DNA of 64,000 nt from Blepharisma japonicum (GCA_949751835.1 CATKHK010000073.1:124001-188000); one strand, 5' to 3'. Positions 1-11,847 are shown, numbered from the stretch's first letter. The notes: a model not told the origin generated them from the letters alone. Numbers and translations: made by a program.

Positions 1-252
1 TATACTCATTATTACTTTGCTTTTTAGTCTTTTTCATACTTCTCGATATTTAAAATCTTTTGCTGTGAGAGGGGCAAGGGTATATTCACTTGGTTCGGTT
101 GAAATTGTTTTTAAATAACTATTTGGGCTTTTAGGATTAAATTCAAATTCATCTGGAGGTGTTCGGCTAGGAGAGTAAAGTATTTCTGGTGAAATTCTTT
201 TGGTGGCACGTTCTTTTAAAAGTTTCAAAAGACTCTAAATAAAACTTACCAT
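1..252 (-). CDS. Hypothetical protein, 3' end outside window
   Basis: Unrecognised protein running off the left edge. The start ATG (252-250) forms the whole first coding exon; it is followed at once by a 15-nt intron (235-249, GTAAGT...TTTAG). Splicing gives a protein beginning MSLLKLLKERATK, 79 codons to the edge. The visible part is basic, then rich in Ser, Pro and Glu, with no domain I recognise. A TGA at 34-36 is read as Trp and the frame stays open to base 1. It is divergent from the FAM50 gene, the two starts being 40 nt apart, so they probably share a promoter. The intron is well supported; whether the frame extends further is unknown. Confidence 0.6.
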
Positions 253-292
253 TACTCAAATTTTAATTAGAAGAACTAATAATTTATTTTTT

Positions 293-945
293 ATGTCACA
301 AGAGAAAATGTATTTCCTATTTAGTCTAGAGCTCTCCCTATAAAACGACCAAGAGAATCAAAAAAGCTGCTATCTTTCATAGAAGAGGAAGAAAAAGAAG
401 AAGATGAAGAAGTTAAATGTCCGAAGCGTCATTTTGGAAAAAATCCAGAAGTCGAAACGAATTTTATTTCTGATCAAGAAAGAGAAATTATGGAAAAAAG
501 GCAAAGGGAAGCATTAGCTGCACAATATGAAGAAGAGCAGGAAAAAATCCGTGAAGAGATCATAGAGCTTTCTTTTTCTTTTTGGGATGGGACGAAAAAC
601 AAGTACACCTTAAAAACCAAAAAGGAGACCTCTATAAGCCATTTCTTAGAACTTGCTATAGAAATCCTTAAAAATGATTTCCCAGAAATAAGATCACTGC
701 ATTCGTCAGCTTTTATATATGTGAAAGATGATATGATTATTCCATATGATTATACATTTTATGATCTTATTATAAATGATGCGAAAGGAAGGAATGGAAG
801 CTTGTTCAATTTGACAAAAAAACAAGATTTTGATAAAGACGAAGGATGTATCGCAAAAATACTTGAAAGAAAAAGGTATGAAAAAAGCAAACATATATTC
901 CCTGCAAATAGGTGGGAAATATATGACCCACTTAAAAATAACTAG
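293..945 (+). CDS. FAM50/XAP5 family nuclear protein
   Basis: About 210 residues matching FAM50A/XAP5, a conserved nuclear protein linked to spliceosome and gene regulation. Seen: an acidic Glu-rich stretch, the KNPEVET block, the SFSFWDG block, the FLELAIEILKNDF helix, the YDYTFYDLI segment, and the C-terminal YEKSKHIFPANRWEIYDP signature. It is shorter at the N-terminus than animal FAM50. The main frame has no ATG of its own near the expected start; joining ATG at 293 to the frame needs removal of a 20-nt intron (310-329). A 15-nt GT...AG intron (310-324) also fits the local sequence but leaves the frame in a stop. So the family call is strong and the first exon is less certain. The stop is TAG, 17 nt from the converging UTP11 gene. 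Confidence 0.88.
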
Positions 946-962
946 TATTTATGAAAAATTAA

Positions 963-1664
963 TTATCTTTTTCTTTCCCAAAACCATTTGTAGACTTGCC
1001 CATCTTCGTCTACGAGTTTTCGCTTTCCTTTTTTCATTAGTTCTTTCTTTTTTTCTATTTTGTGGAGTTTGTCCTTTAGAATTTCTTCTTCTTCCAAAAC
1101 TGTGTTGAACTTATTATATCCTGCTTCATTATCATTATTTATTTCAGGAATTTCCATTGATTCCAGCTGCTCTTTAGTTAATCTATTCCCTTTACGATCT
1201 AATAAAGCTTCATCTGTATTAAAATACTCAGCTGGCTGTAAAGCTTTTGCTTGCTCAGCAGTTTTAACAAAAATCATGTGTGTATTTGGCTTTTCTGCAT
1301 CTACTAAATGCAGCTGGCTTTTTAGCTGCTCGTGTGTATTCTGCTTAGCTTGGACTTTCATATTCATCAAATTACTGTCCTGGGTTTTTTGTTTTTTTAG
1401 AAGTTCAGGCTCATCTTCTTCTTCATCCCGCAGATGTTTTCCATTATGAAAGCCACTTTTGATCATTTTGAAGTAAAATTCATCAGGATTTCTGAAATAT
1501 GCTTTGTCACGGAGTATGTTTAATTTGTCTTCTTTTTCGTGGTAGTCCTTTGCTCTGAGTTTGTAATCTTGATGCTTTTCAAGCATTCCTAAATGTTTCC
1601 TCCTGGAAGGCTGGGATCTTTCTCTGTATTTTCTTTTAGGGATCGCATTCTTCCAGGTTGACAT
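963..1664 (-). CDS. UTP11: UTP11, small-subunit processome component
   Basis: 233-residue homologue of Utp11, a U3 snoRNA-associated nucleolar protein needed for 18S rRNA maturation. Seen: the family N-terminus with RERSQPSRRKHLGMLEKH, then DYKLRAKDYHEKE and NPDEFYFKM, and a long basic, charged C-terminal half ending in a Lys/Arg-rich tail. The length agrees with the family (about 250). Single exon, ATG start, TAA stop. It is convergent with FAM50 and follows the LMBRD2-like gene on the same strand with about 43 nt between. Confidence 0.95.
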   Translation of the reverse strand: MSTWKNAIPKRKYRERSQPSRRKHLGMLEKHQDYKLRAKDYHEKEDKLNILRDKAYFRNPDEFYFKMIKSGFHNGKHLRDEEEDEPELLKKQKTQDSNLMNMKVQAKQNTHEQLKSQLHLVDAEKPNTHMIFVKTAEQAKALQPAEYFNTDEALLDRKGNRLTKEQLESMEIPEINNDNEAGYNKFNTVLEEEEILKDKLHKIEKKKELMKKGKRKLVDEDGQVYKWFWERKR

Positions 1665-1707
1665 TTAATGATTTTAATATTAATTTTGGCTTATTAATAA
1701 ATATCTA

Positions 1708-3549
1708 TTAAAAATCATAAATATCTCTTTTTGGCTTCTTTAAAGTCTCACTCGCATCTGGGATTAATTTTTTTGTTTCCTCATACTGAGGTGCAGCTCT
1801 TGCAGACCCTCTTCTTTCACTTCTCACTGACACAAATGACGCTTTCTGTGATTCTAAACCTCCTGTTGTGATTTTCTGAAAATATCCTGCATTACTCACA
1901 AAAGAGGGGCTGGCCCCTTTTCTTTCTTTTTCAGCTCTAACTAATTTTTTATTACATTTTTTAATCAGCGCTTGCCCTTCTTTAAGTTTTTCTTTATCAT
2001 ATTTATCACCAAAACTGAATTGTGACATCCCAAGACTTGCCATGATTTTTGTATGAATATTGAAAAAATTCATAAAACAGAAAACTACCAATAATAAAGG
2101 AACATACATCGCAAATCCTGACCCGAAAATTGGGATTAAATTGATGTTTTTCATAACTTTATTGAACTGGGTATCTGTAACTTTAATAAGAAGCAAAAAA
2201 TTATAGCTGAGTGGAGCTACAAGCCTAGCCATAAATGTAGCACATCATAATAAATTAGGAGGATCTGTAAGCTTTGGAGCATATAGGCCAAATTTACCTC
2301 CTAATTTTAGCTTAAAAAGTGCAAGATAAGTGGACACAATAATATATAAAAGAATAAAAAAGCATAAAATCTGTGTCGCTTCATCACCATACTCATGCTC
2401 AAATAATATAGGAAATGCAGCAACTGGGGTGTCAATAAATAAAGTCGACTCTCCGAGTATGATCCAAATACTTGCAAAATAAAGTAATAATGCTATTACT
2501 CTGGCTAAAATAGGATTAATTCAGCAAAATCATAGCCATTCTGACACTTCAATGCTTCTGCCTAATTTTCCTGCTCTTTTTGACCAAAATGCGCTTTCTA
2601 TTCTTTTTTCAGGGTTTTTCTTGTTGTTTACGATATCTTGAATGTGGAATGCTTCTTTCAGCAATTCTTCCCAACGACTCTTATTATTGACTTACCATTT
2701 GGTTCGGGTGTAGCTTGAAATCAATTTTTTGAGGTCTAAATTGATTTTAATCAGCTTTTTCTCGTTGACTACTTCTTTTGACTCAACTCTGTATCCGCTA
2801 ATAGCTCTATTGTGTTGAAGGGATTCTTCAGGGCATATACTGAGCATTATTTCATATCATTCTCTAAGTTTAGTCTCTTTTACTATTTGTTTATCTAAGC
2901 TCATTATCATGCCAACGTGCTGATCAAGCTGATATTTGGCTTCTATGAGCGCTTCATCCATGAAAAATGCTTTCATTGCGGCGTAATCTAATGCATGCTC
3001 GAGATTTCCATAATTCCATCAGCTCCTTGGGATCGCGACTAGGCCATATCCTAATAAAGTGATTATGAGGATTAACCCCCAGCAGTTGCTGATGATTATC
3101 AAAAATGCTGTTATATCAGTTCTATATTATTATTACAAGGTCAGACCATGAGCTATATAAGCATAGAGAAGTAATGCTCCACCTATTGCTGCCAAGATTA
3201 CGTGGTATCTGATATAAACAAATAGAGCTTTTTGTAATTTAGATAATACAGTGAATTCACCAGCTTGATGATAATTCATAAGTATTGGCATAAAGAACCA
3301 GCATAAACAGAATACAGTCCAATAAATAACTTTTCAGCACATATAGAGAAAATGCTCGTCTCCTTCTGCTCCAAGGGCTAAGGACACATCGAATGGAATA
3401 AGAGTTACGATAATAAATGATGTGAACCAGCCAATACCTACAAAAAGCTTAACATGAATTGGGGTTTGCTTTGTTGGATAGTGATAGATCAAATATGCTG
3501 TCAGGAAAGTAACCAGAGCAAGAACCAAAATTGTAAACCAAGTTATCAT
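1708..3549 (-). CDS. LMBR1 domain protein, LMBRD2-like multi-pass membrane protein
   Basis: About 602 residues after splicing. Strongly hydrophobic N-terminal helices (residues 1-150 hold about five), a central soluble coiled-coil-like region, and further membrane helices towards a charged C-terminus. Family markers: the AIPRSWWNYGNLE block after the first membrane group, and the C-terminal ARLVAPLSYNFLLL and GSGFAMYVPLL blocks, as in LMBRD2. The frame runs through several TGA-coded Trp codons, including TGA-TGG at the conserved SWW. Two introns: 15 nt at 3122-3136 and a longer one near 2678-2695 (18 nt keeps the frame; a 16-nt choice ending at 2680 hits a stop). The membrane topology is inferred. 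Confidence 0.85.
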
Positions 3550-3819
3550 TTTGTTTTATTAATATAAAATCTGATTAAATTCTTTATAATTACTAAATAA
3601 TCACAGTGAAAATGCAAAGACATATTAATAGCAAGAGTTTTAATAAAATTCTCTTAGAGATTTTTATGATATATTTGATTATTTTTCTTATTTTATTAAT
3701 TCAACAATACAAATTTTATTAATAAAAAGATATTTACTACCAATAAATTCATCAATTTATTTTTTGATATAATCTTAAAGCAGTATTTAATTTAATGTTC
3801 AAGACATTATTTTATTTAA

Positions 3820-5097
3820 TTAAGTCTGAACAGGCGTTTTAATTGTAGTTTCCACAAGTCTATAAGCATAAAGGTCATTAAATGGCATCTGATGTCTATC
3901 CCCTCCAAACACATACATGAAATTATTGACCACAACCGCCGAATGGCCATCTCTAGGATGTGGAGGTTTCCCTCTAATTCTGCCTTCAAGAGGACTCGGA
4001 GGGCCATCATACAAGCTATTTTTCTTTTTCAGAAAAGATAGCCCTTCTCCAACAGGAGAAGCATCTGGCGACTTCGATATATGAAGGGATGGAGTTTTAG
4101 CAGGTGACGCTGTTTCAGGTACCGTCTTATGCTTATGGTTATGATTAATTGATTTCCTTTTCTTATACTCTTCCAGCTGTTCAGGAGTTACCGGATCTTT
4201 AATTTGGAATTCAAACTGAAACATAGTCCATGTATTCGTCGAAAAATCAAACGAAAACATATCATTTGTTTCTTTCGTAATATCTCTCATCCCTCCAAAA
4301 ATTACCATATCATCTTTAAATACCACAGCTGAATGTCCAGATCTCCCAGTTGGGATTTGTCCTTGCCCTATAATCTTTTCTCAATGATAAGTTCTTAAGT
4401 CAAGCTTCCACAGATCACAGAGTTTTTCTCCTTCATCATCTGACCCTCCAAATATATATAAACAGTGATTATACACAACAGAAGAGTGGTTAGACCTAGG
4501 GGATGGTGCTTCATCAGTTTGTGCCCTTTTCCATTTCTGGGTTGATAAATTCAGTATATAAACAGTATTAGACCTGACCCCTTCTGCAAAACCTCCGAAC
4601 ACCACCATTGATGAAGCTATATCTTCGTATAGACAGGCAGTATGAGAGTCCAAAGGAGGTGGTAAATCAGACCTTTCTGGAGGGATAACTGCAAGGCTCC
4701 GAGAATTTAAATCAATTACACTTGTGGTGTTAAATTCTCGGTCACCATTGCTACCTCCAAATACGTACATTTTATCGTCTTTTACTATAGCTGAATGTCG
4801 GCACAACGGGCCTAATTCTGGAATTTCTATTTCTTCCCAGGGCTCTGCGTCAAAATAAGCTTCTCGTAAATTTAAGGCCCAAAGGCCTGATTGTGGGCCT
4901 TCTCGTAAGTCTTGGCCACCATATATGAGGATTGTTTCGTTCCATGAAGCAGCAGAATGGTAACTTCTGCGTGATGGGTGTCTACCTAGAAACCTGATTT
5001 CTTCCCAGTGACTTAGGGAGCTATCACTATCGTCAAGAGGGCTTGTATCGATATGAAGCTCAAATGGGTTATTAGGGACCTTTAAAAGATGATCCAT
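3820..5097 (-). CDS. Kelch-repeat protein
   Basis: 425 residues, single exon with one TGA-Trp codon (4379-4381) that joins two parts of the repeat array. At least six kelch motifs are visible from the recurring pattern (hydrophobic)(Y/F)GG followed by spaced Trp, for example LIYGGQD, YVFGGSNG, VVFGGFAE, YIFGGSDD, VIFGGMRD and YVFGGDRH. A Ser/Pro/Lys-rich insertion of about 80 residues lies between the fifth and sixth. The fold predicted is a beta propeller used for protein binding. No BTB or F-box domain is seen. It cannot be assigned to a specific kelch subfamily. Confidence 0.85.
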
Positions 5098-5578
5098 GGC
5101 TTTTTTAAAGACTGATTATAAAAAATAGAAGTAAAGCTGAACAAATCAGCTCGACAAATAAAATGGAAATCAAGTAACTTAAATCTTGGCAGAAATAATG
5201 CGTTGGCTATTGATTTTACAATATTTATTTTAATTTTGAGTAAGGGAAACTGAAGACTTCAATTTTTCAGAATACTTTGTGACTAAAAATGCTGAGGCGG
5301 ATTTATATGTTTTAAAACATAATGAGAAGCGAATTTTTGCTAAAAAGCAAAAAAAATTCGTGAAATTCTGGAAATATATAAAATATTTTTTGAATTTTTA
5401 TGATAATAATTTACTGAAAACTAGCCATTAAATATACCTGATATAGACTAATCTCATGTTATGCTTAAATGTACATAATTATCTAATTAAAAGCAATCAA
5501 AAGATCTTTTTAGGCTCTATAATATGTAGTCCATATCATATTAATTATACTAAAACGTAGCTAATTATCTTATCTTAA
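5098..5578. other. Intergenic, AT-rich, nothing recognised
   Basis: About 480 nt between the kelch gene start and the CDC14 stop. No open frame with coding character, even with TGA as Trp and 15-16 nt introns allowed. It should hold the kelch promoter and the CDC14 3' UTR, but no motif is distinctive. Confidence 0.5.
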
Positions 5579-7252
5579 TTACTTTCCATAGAGTATTTTG
5601 CAAATTTCTGTGGAGTTTTTTCTTTTTGACGCAAATGCATATAGATTTGAAAGTTTTGCTTGTTTAATTGAGCTATTAATAGTGCACGAAGTAGAAATAT
5701 CTGATGGGATAAATCTACATGGTGTTTTAGGTCTTTTCGGTGATTGATCTTCATCTTGTGAGATCCTTATTTCTGCTTGATAAAAATCAAATGCTTCATT
5801 AGAATGAGAAGTTTTGACTGGAGTGAAATCTTCAGTACTTCTATTTGAGTTTTTTCGTATTGGCGTTGCGAATTTTTCTTCATCTTCATTTATCAATCGG
5901 CTGAATTTCATAGTTTTGGAAAGGTCAATTTTTCTATTTTCTTTCCCATTTTCTTTGGTTTCAGGAATGGATGATACTTTGGGAATTTCTTTTAATTCAT
6001 CAAGAATTTTTTCAGGCTCATTGGATTCTTGCAAAGGATTTTCCTTAGGATTTTCCTTTCTTTCCTCTATTATTTCTAATTTACTTGCTTCTTTTTCTGT
6101 CCCACTTCCCTCTTCATCTGAATCCATAGGCTTTCTTAAGCTTTTTGGCATACTTTGGTGCTTTCTTTTTGCTGTAAGTAGTCTATTAGCTTGGCCAGCA
6201 TCCCCAGCCTCTGCTTTGTACATATCCCCTTTTGAAAAGGTCAAATGTCTTACTGAATTGGCAGACCGTCTTATACTATAAGCATACTCTAGTAAAAAAT
6301 ATTGCTGCGGTCCTAATATACTTCCAGGTCTACATATTCTACACCACGCAATAAAATCTTCAGGCAGCGCCTTAAATATTTTAATTGCATAACACCCAAT
6401 AAGTGTTCCAGTTCTCCCAAGCCCTGCTTTGCAATGAACTGCTACTGCGCCTGGCCTTAAAGCTATATCAATAAACCTATTGACAATCTCTGCATTAGGC
6501 ACACTTCCATCTTTAAAATAAAGATCATAGTGCTTGATCCCTTTTTCTAAAAATTTTGTGTTATCGTATTTTCTTTTATTCAGTTTTATTACATTTTTTA
6601 TGCCAAGCTTACAAAAAATTTCTGCATAATCTTCAGACATAAGTGTTTTGTTTCCTTTGGTATCAAATTGTGTTTTTGCAGGTGATGCTGAGGCTAAAAA
6701 TTGGTTATGGATGATCCAATTCAAGTCTCCGTTTTGGACTTTCTCATAAAACTCATACTCTTCTAAATTGAAAGTAGAATAATCGAACCATTTTTTCTTT
6801 ATTGCAAACTCAATTCCTTTTAAACAGTGAAGAAGGGTGCACTCGTATGTACACTCATCATCACTCGCATCTCTAAACGGTTTCAGCTCAAGAGCTCTTA
6901 AGTGCTCATAAGCTTCAGCTGACGTTCTATTCATGATGATAATTTGAAATGCACCTACCAGATAAGCACCGTTTGCAAGCTTGTTTGGGGCTGAAGATAC
7001 ATAAACATAGATTTTTTTGCCTTCCTTAGCAGGGTCGTGGATTTCTTTATCAAGAGCATTGCAAAATCTGTAGGTTTGTCCAAGGCTGAGAGGACCAAAA
7101 TCATGATTATACGGATGATAGGTTAAAGTGTTCGCTAACCGAAATGTACAAGTGTCAGCCGTTTCTTTTGGGATAGTTTTCCCATATACAAAGAAAAGCT
7201 TGTCTACCTATGAAATACTTTCAATAATTGAAACTTCATTGGATTGCTTCAT
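5579..7252 (-). CDS. CDC14: CDC14-type dual-specificity phosphatase
   Basis: 552 residues after splicing. The N-terminal CDC14 domain is seen in DFGPLSLGQTYRF and ANGAYLVGAFQI; the catalytic loop is HCKAGLGRTG near residue 269 (Cys nucleophile and Arg present), followed by GYCA-like and RPGSILGPQQYF blocks typical of the family. The C-terminal 180 residues are a disordered Ser/Lys/Glu-rich tail. CDC14 removes phosphate from CDK sites and is tied to mitotic exit and cilia. A 15-nt intron (7204-7218) carries an in-frame TAG; removing it extends the protein to the ATG at 7252. The UNC119 gene lies 60 nt upstream on the same strand. Confidence 0.95.
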
Positions 7253-7312
7253 TAACTGGATTTCGTTAATAATTTATTGCATGTTAATTACCTTAACCCA
7301 ATTTTTTTTGAT

Positions 7313-7855
7313 TTAAATTAAAGGTGAATAATTATATTCTGCCTTATTATGCATAATAAGTTCATCTTGTACAAAGTAAAAGCTATCTGACTTAGTTTCC
7401 CACGGGTTTTCTATCATCTGCTGCAACAATTCTTCAGATATCTCAGGAATTTCATAAATAACTTCCCAGGAGTTCCTTGTATTCGGGATACAAAAATCTA
7501 AATTGAAATTAAAGCTTTTCAACAAATTATTTCTAAAATAATGCCGCTCTATCATGCGAAAATTTCTTACTTCTTTTGGCCCAACTGTAAAGTCAATTGT
7601 GCTGCCAAGGGCTCTCAACTTTAAAAAATCAGGCCCAAGGTGATATTTTACAGTCCTCAACTGATCGTCATCTATTGGTATGTCAGTTGATGCAGTTTCT
7701 CCTTCACTTTGGACTTCGAAAAGTACCATGCCCGATTCAAGGTCTCTGACTCGGAAATAGACAAATTCAATTCCATAGGTATTCGCTGACAGGGGGCATA
7801 AAAAAGTAGAAGTGGCTTCAGTCAGCTGTGACACATATTCAGGGGTGATTTCCAT
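7313..7855 (-). CDS. UNC119: UNC119 lipid-binding chaperone
   Basis: 180 residues covering the whole UNC119/PDE6D-like beta-sandwich. Diagnostic stretches: EFVYFRVRDLESGMVLFE, NFRMIERHYFRNNLLKSF, WETKSDSFYFVQDELIMHNKA. UNC119 binds N-myristoylated cargo and delivers it to cilia, where ARL2/ARL3 GTPases release it. Single exon, ATG start, TAA stop, essentially the family core with a short N-terminus. This window also encodes an ARL6-like GTPase (58558), but the two are far apart. Confidence 0.95.
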   Translation of the reverse strand: MEITPEYVSQLTEATSTFLCPLSANTYGIEFVYFRVRDLESGMVLFEVQSEGETASTDIPIDDDQLRTVKYHLGPDFLKLRALGSTIDFTVGPKEVRNFRMIERHYFRNNLLKSFNFNLDFCIPNTRNSWEVIYEIPEISEELLQQMIENPWETKSDSFYFVQDELIMHNKAEYNYSPLI

Positions 7856-7899
7856 TTTATATTAGAAATTATTAAAAAAACCTGGCTGGCTTATTAAAA

Positions 7900-9249
7900 T
7901 TATAAAGGGATAATTATATCATCCCACTCTTTTACTGTGACCCCGTCTTCAAGGAAATTTCCTTTTGTGATCATTTTTCCATCTTCATAGGTTTCGTTTC
8001 ATTCTTGGACATAAATTTTGCCGTCTTTTCGTTGTTCTTTTCTGCAATATTTTTTAGAGGGTTCTTCTTTTCATTCTTCAAACCACTCGTCATCTTTTCT
8101 GCCCCATTTTTTGCACTCTTTGAGGCCTGGGGTTTCTTTTCAGTATTCTTCCCAAGAGCCCCAAGCTGGGTTGTTTCCTTTTTTTCGGGCCCATTTTAGG
8201 CCGGATTCTTCGTGCCAGGTTTCTTCCCAGGAGGAATTGGTGTCTTGTCCAATGTTGTGGACGTAAAATTTGCCTGGAGACTGCTTCATTATACTGCTCC
8301 ATGTTTCTTTGCCACTGTGGCCTTGTTTTTGGGTCAGCATTTCGCCTGTACTGACATCTTCAGTGAATTCGTCTTTGTATTTATAATCATCACCGTATCC
8401 TTCTGTAGTTATTGATTTATGCCCAAAACCGTCATCATATGTAATTTTAATTTTCTTTGAAGAGCCTATTTCTTCCCATTCTTCATGAGTTTCTGAAATT
8501 CCTTCGACTGTTGATTTTATGCCCCATTTCTTGGGTCCTTCAGACCACCACTTATTATTGTATTTTCTTTCATTTTCGATTGACCACTCTTCATTCCAAA
8601 TAAAATTCCCCTTGTTTCCTTCAGCCTTGCCCCATTTTCTCTCATTTTGCTCATTTCATGACGAAACTTCTCTAAAGTCATCACTTTCTTCCCATTTTTC
8701 GCCTCATATTCTATCATTTTCTTTGCCTTCTTTTTCTCCCCATTTTTTATCCGAAGTAATTCAGTACTTTTCCAAAAATTTGCTATTAGGTTTTGTGTGC
8801 CAAATTTCTTTCCATTCAGAATCACCATTCTTTCCTCATTTATTACCATAATCATTATTATCCCCTAAATGGAACATTTCATAGCTTTTTTCATTAGGAA
8901 GGAAATTCCATTTTTCAGTAGTCATTCCTGAGTTTTCTGGCTGCATTATTTCTCCCCATTCACGATCAGGGCTTTTCCAGACTTTTATAACTAATTTATT
9001 GATCCATAGCTCAATGAACCAGGTCTTGCTGTTATCATCAAACCCAATTTTTTGGCCATAGCCAGTCCCTACCAATTCTAGAATTTTGGTGTTGTCAATA
9101 TAATAAAGAGATTCACTTCTGGACGGAGATTGATAAGAAAAAGGCTCAGACTTGGTTGAAAATGTGCGGAAGATAGGTCTCTTTGAAAGCTCATCATAGC
9201 TATATTCAGATTTTAATTGTAAAAGTCGAGCCAGTGAGTTTCCATCCAT
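7900..9249 (-). CDS. Tryptophan-rich protein resembling plant ESV1/LESV glucan-binding domain
   Basis: 449 residues in one frame that contains seven TGA codons read as Trp. From about residue 75 onward it is built of irregular repeats in which Trp pairs with acidic or basic residues, such as WGEKWEESDD, KKWG, WEETWHEE, WGSWEEYW, WFEEWKEE and VQEWNE, spaced about 8-15 residues apart. This composition and spacing resemble the Trp-rich, aromatic and acidic domain of plant ESV1 and LESV, which bind starch glucans. No signal peptide or membrane helix. That likeness is by eye; an unrelated W-rich beta repeat is possible. The ATG at 9249 is chosen; an upstream TTG is ignored. If correct it might act on the storage polysaccharide. 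Confidence 0.55.
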
Positions 9250-9654
9250 ATTAAATAATGATGGATAGATATTTATTAATGACGAATGCAAATAAAAGAA
9301 TATTGATTTTCAAATTTATTTAGGGATATAGAATTTTAATAAATTAAACAGTGTTATCTATAGGCGATATTTTTAAAGTAAATTTGTAATTATAAATACT
9401 ATGACTTACTACGAAGAAATTAAACTCAATGGTAGAGCATTTTAATTATCAATTTCAATCTTAAATCCTTTTACTTTGGATGGTGATAAATTTATATCAA
9501 GGATTACAATCCAAAATAAACATAATAAAAATCAAAAATTTTGTGAATATCAATTTAAAATTTACATGATAATTAGATAGTGCCAAAACATACTTAAAAT
9601 AATGCTCTTTTATTTTATAATAGAACCAATATTTAAGTATTTTTCTTATATACA
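9250..9654. other. Intergenic, AT-rich, nothing recognised
   Basis: About 400 nt upstream of the Trp-rich gene and downstream of the TBC gene. Very low GC with several short poly-A/T runs. No coding signal found in either strand. Confidence 0.5.
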
Positions 9655-10626
9655 TTAAATCGATATGTGCTTGACATAATTTTCATCAATCAACCTACTC
9701 TGTGCTCTCCTTGCCAGCTTATGCCAGTCTAGTCTTTCTCATCCATTTTCCAAAGCTTTGATAAATTTTTTTCTGCCTTCTTGGGTGCTTTGATATGGTT
9801 TAATTGCAGACATTATTTCCATAATATTTTTACAATCCATAATTTTTGCCTTCAGTCTTGCCATAATTTCAAGTATAAGTTTATAAATAAAACTCCACCC
9901 ATATTTAAAAAATTTATTCAAAATCCATCCTGTCTGCTCAATCGGTATCAAATTCATAAACAGCACAAAGCATCAATCAGAAATAATCATATGCATATTA
10001 ACCCCATTCTCCGACAAATGCTCATATAAGCTTGGCATAAATTCCTTCAACAAATGTTCAATAACTCTACAGTGCTTTTCCAGCCCCGGCAAATCTTGTG
10101 AAAAATTATCAACTAGCTTATATTGCTCAATTAATGCAACAAAAAATCAAAAAGCTTTGACTTCTGAAGTATGCCAAAGCAGAACCGCTACTATAAAATT
10201 CATCCCTTGGACATAGCCAAGATTCGGGTTATATTTCGCAAAGGCTAAAAGGACTCTTCTTAAGACTGGTCTTCCTATTCCATGGCTAAAATAATCAACG
10301 TCTGGGAATGTCCTTTGTACATCTAAATCAATTTGTTGTCTTGAATGATTGAAATTTGGCCCCTCGAGCTGAATTTGATTTAATACTTTATATATAGCTT
10401 CTCCATTAGCCGGCATACTGTGAAATTGCTTCCATTTGAGCGAATTTATACATTCTCCATGTTTTGTTTTCTCATGTAATAGAGTTTCAAATGTCCGGAG
10501 AAATAAATTTCCTTGATTACAAAGACATTGTGGGGAGTGGTGGATATAGGCTGGGCTTAGATGAGTGAGGGATTTTTCTCCGAGGTCATGAGAACGGGCG
10601 TGCTCTCTTCTGGATTTTAGTTTCAT
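9655..10626 (-). CDS. TBC-domain Rab GTPase-activating protein
   Basis: 323 residues, single exon, with TGA-Trp codons at conserved places (the ISDW-C segment and after SEVKAF). TBC signature motifs: IDLDVQRTFPDV, holding the arginine finger of the IxxDxxRT motif, and GYVQGMNFI, holding the glutamine finger (YxQ). A helical C-terminal part follows with FMNLIPIEQTGWILNKFF. TBC proteins speed GTP hydrolysis on Rab GTPases in membrane traffic. Both catalytic fingers are present, so it should be active. The Rab target cannot be read from the sequence. Confidence 0.93.
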
Positions 10627-10772
10627 TTTATATCAGATAATTAATAGAAAATTAACTATAATTTTTTGTGGATTTAATCATACTGCCAGCTCTATTTTAG
10701 TGCTGGAAATGGAAAAGGAGAAAATATAAACTATAAGAGAAATATACAGAGGCTGAATAACCGTTATTATCA

Positions 10773-11847
10773 TTATTCAACTTTTCTTGTGGATAGTTCG
10801 ATTCCTGAGGTGTCGTTATTTATGTAAGTTTCGTTTGTTTCTACTATGCTTTGTGTGTTAATGTCTTTTAAATTAGAAATTTTGGCTATTGCGAATTCTG
10901 AATGAGACATCTGGTAATGCATGTACTCCATCGTAGCTTTTTGCCTCTGGGCAAAAAGCAAGGGAGTTCTTCTGGGACAAATCGCGGTATTGAAATTTTG
11001 AAAAATTGACCTAGAAAAAGGGCTGACTCCAAAGCTTTTTCAAGTCTTTTTTATATGCTCATAAGTAGTTTGATTAGTTATTATCAAAAATAGGTGATAA
11101 ATTAAAAGCCCAGTTAAGAAATGAATAAACTGTTTAAATTCTTACAACGATTGAGCTCAATATATAAAGAGTAGATACGACAATACTCATTAAATAGTCA
11201 GTACTTTGCAGCTCATCAGGATTTAAAAAATATTTCACTATAAATGCAACACAAATTACTAAGCCAAATCAGCTAAAAATAGTAGTAAAACATATATAGC
11301 ACACAAAATAATGATAATTTCTTTTACCTATACAATTTCCAAGTCAAGGACAGTGATGGTCGAATTTCTCTACACATAAGTTACACTCTGGACAGTGAGT
11401 AGCTCTTGGAGGTCTTGTAATAAAACATGTTTTGCAATTTTTTAGCAAAATATTCCGGCCGTTATTTATAATGCTAAATCCTTTATTATCGAGAGCTGCA
11501 ACTTTGCTGGGTTCAAGCTGTATTGAAAAGGATAAAGTAGGTGCATATTTCGGACCAAATGCAAATGGTGGGATTTGCTTTGGGATGTAGCCTGGATTAG
11601 TTAAGGACGTCAAAATCAAAAAAACGATACTAATAATGATTATTGAGCTAAAAATGATAGAAAAGAAGTAGTTGCCATCTAAATTCTTCAACGGGAAGAT
11701 GATCACAATAATTCCAGATGTCACATGAATAATTAGTGTAACGAGAGGACGATGCCAATCAGAGCTGCTTATCTCTTACCCTACCATTAATCTTCCATCG
11801 CAATAAAATTTATGTGTTCCAGGTCATAGAAAATAAGCTTTTTCCAT
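10773..11847 (-). CDS. DHHC-type protein S-acyltransferase
   Basis: 347 residues after two introns (15 nt at 11765-11779; 16 nt at 11130-11145, which changes frame). The Cys-rich domain reads [15 protein letters not shown], then the active site [16 protein letters not shown] near residue 159; the Trp of DHHCPW is encoded by TGA. Four hydrophobic helices flank it, two before and two after. After the second intron comes TTYE, the TTxE motif typical of DHHC enzymes. N-terminal [11 protein letters not shown] also fits. The enzyme attaches palmitate to protein cysteines at endomembranes. The substrate is unknown. Confidence 0.95.

Noticed and set aside
2678-2695. A TA-bounded excised element (IES) instead of an intron in the LMBRD2-like gene
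   Set aside because: A 15-nt TA...AG segment would also keep frame, but GT...AG of 18 nt is simpler and IESs are not expected at this size without other evidence.
7204-7218. In-frame TAG near the CDC14 N-terminus taken as a frameshift or stop
   Set aside because: The 15 nt GT...AG around it form a normal mini-intron; removal restores the frame to an upstream ATG and the family N-terminus.
7900-8855. Several overlapping short frames in place of one gene
   Set aside because: With TGA as Trp a single 449-residue frame covers the region; the other frames are shadows.
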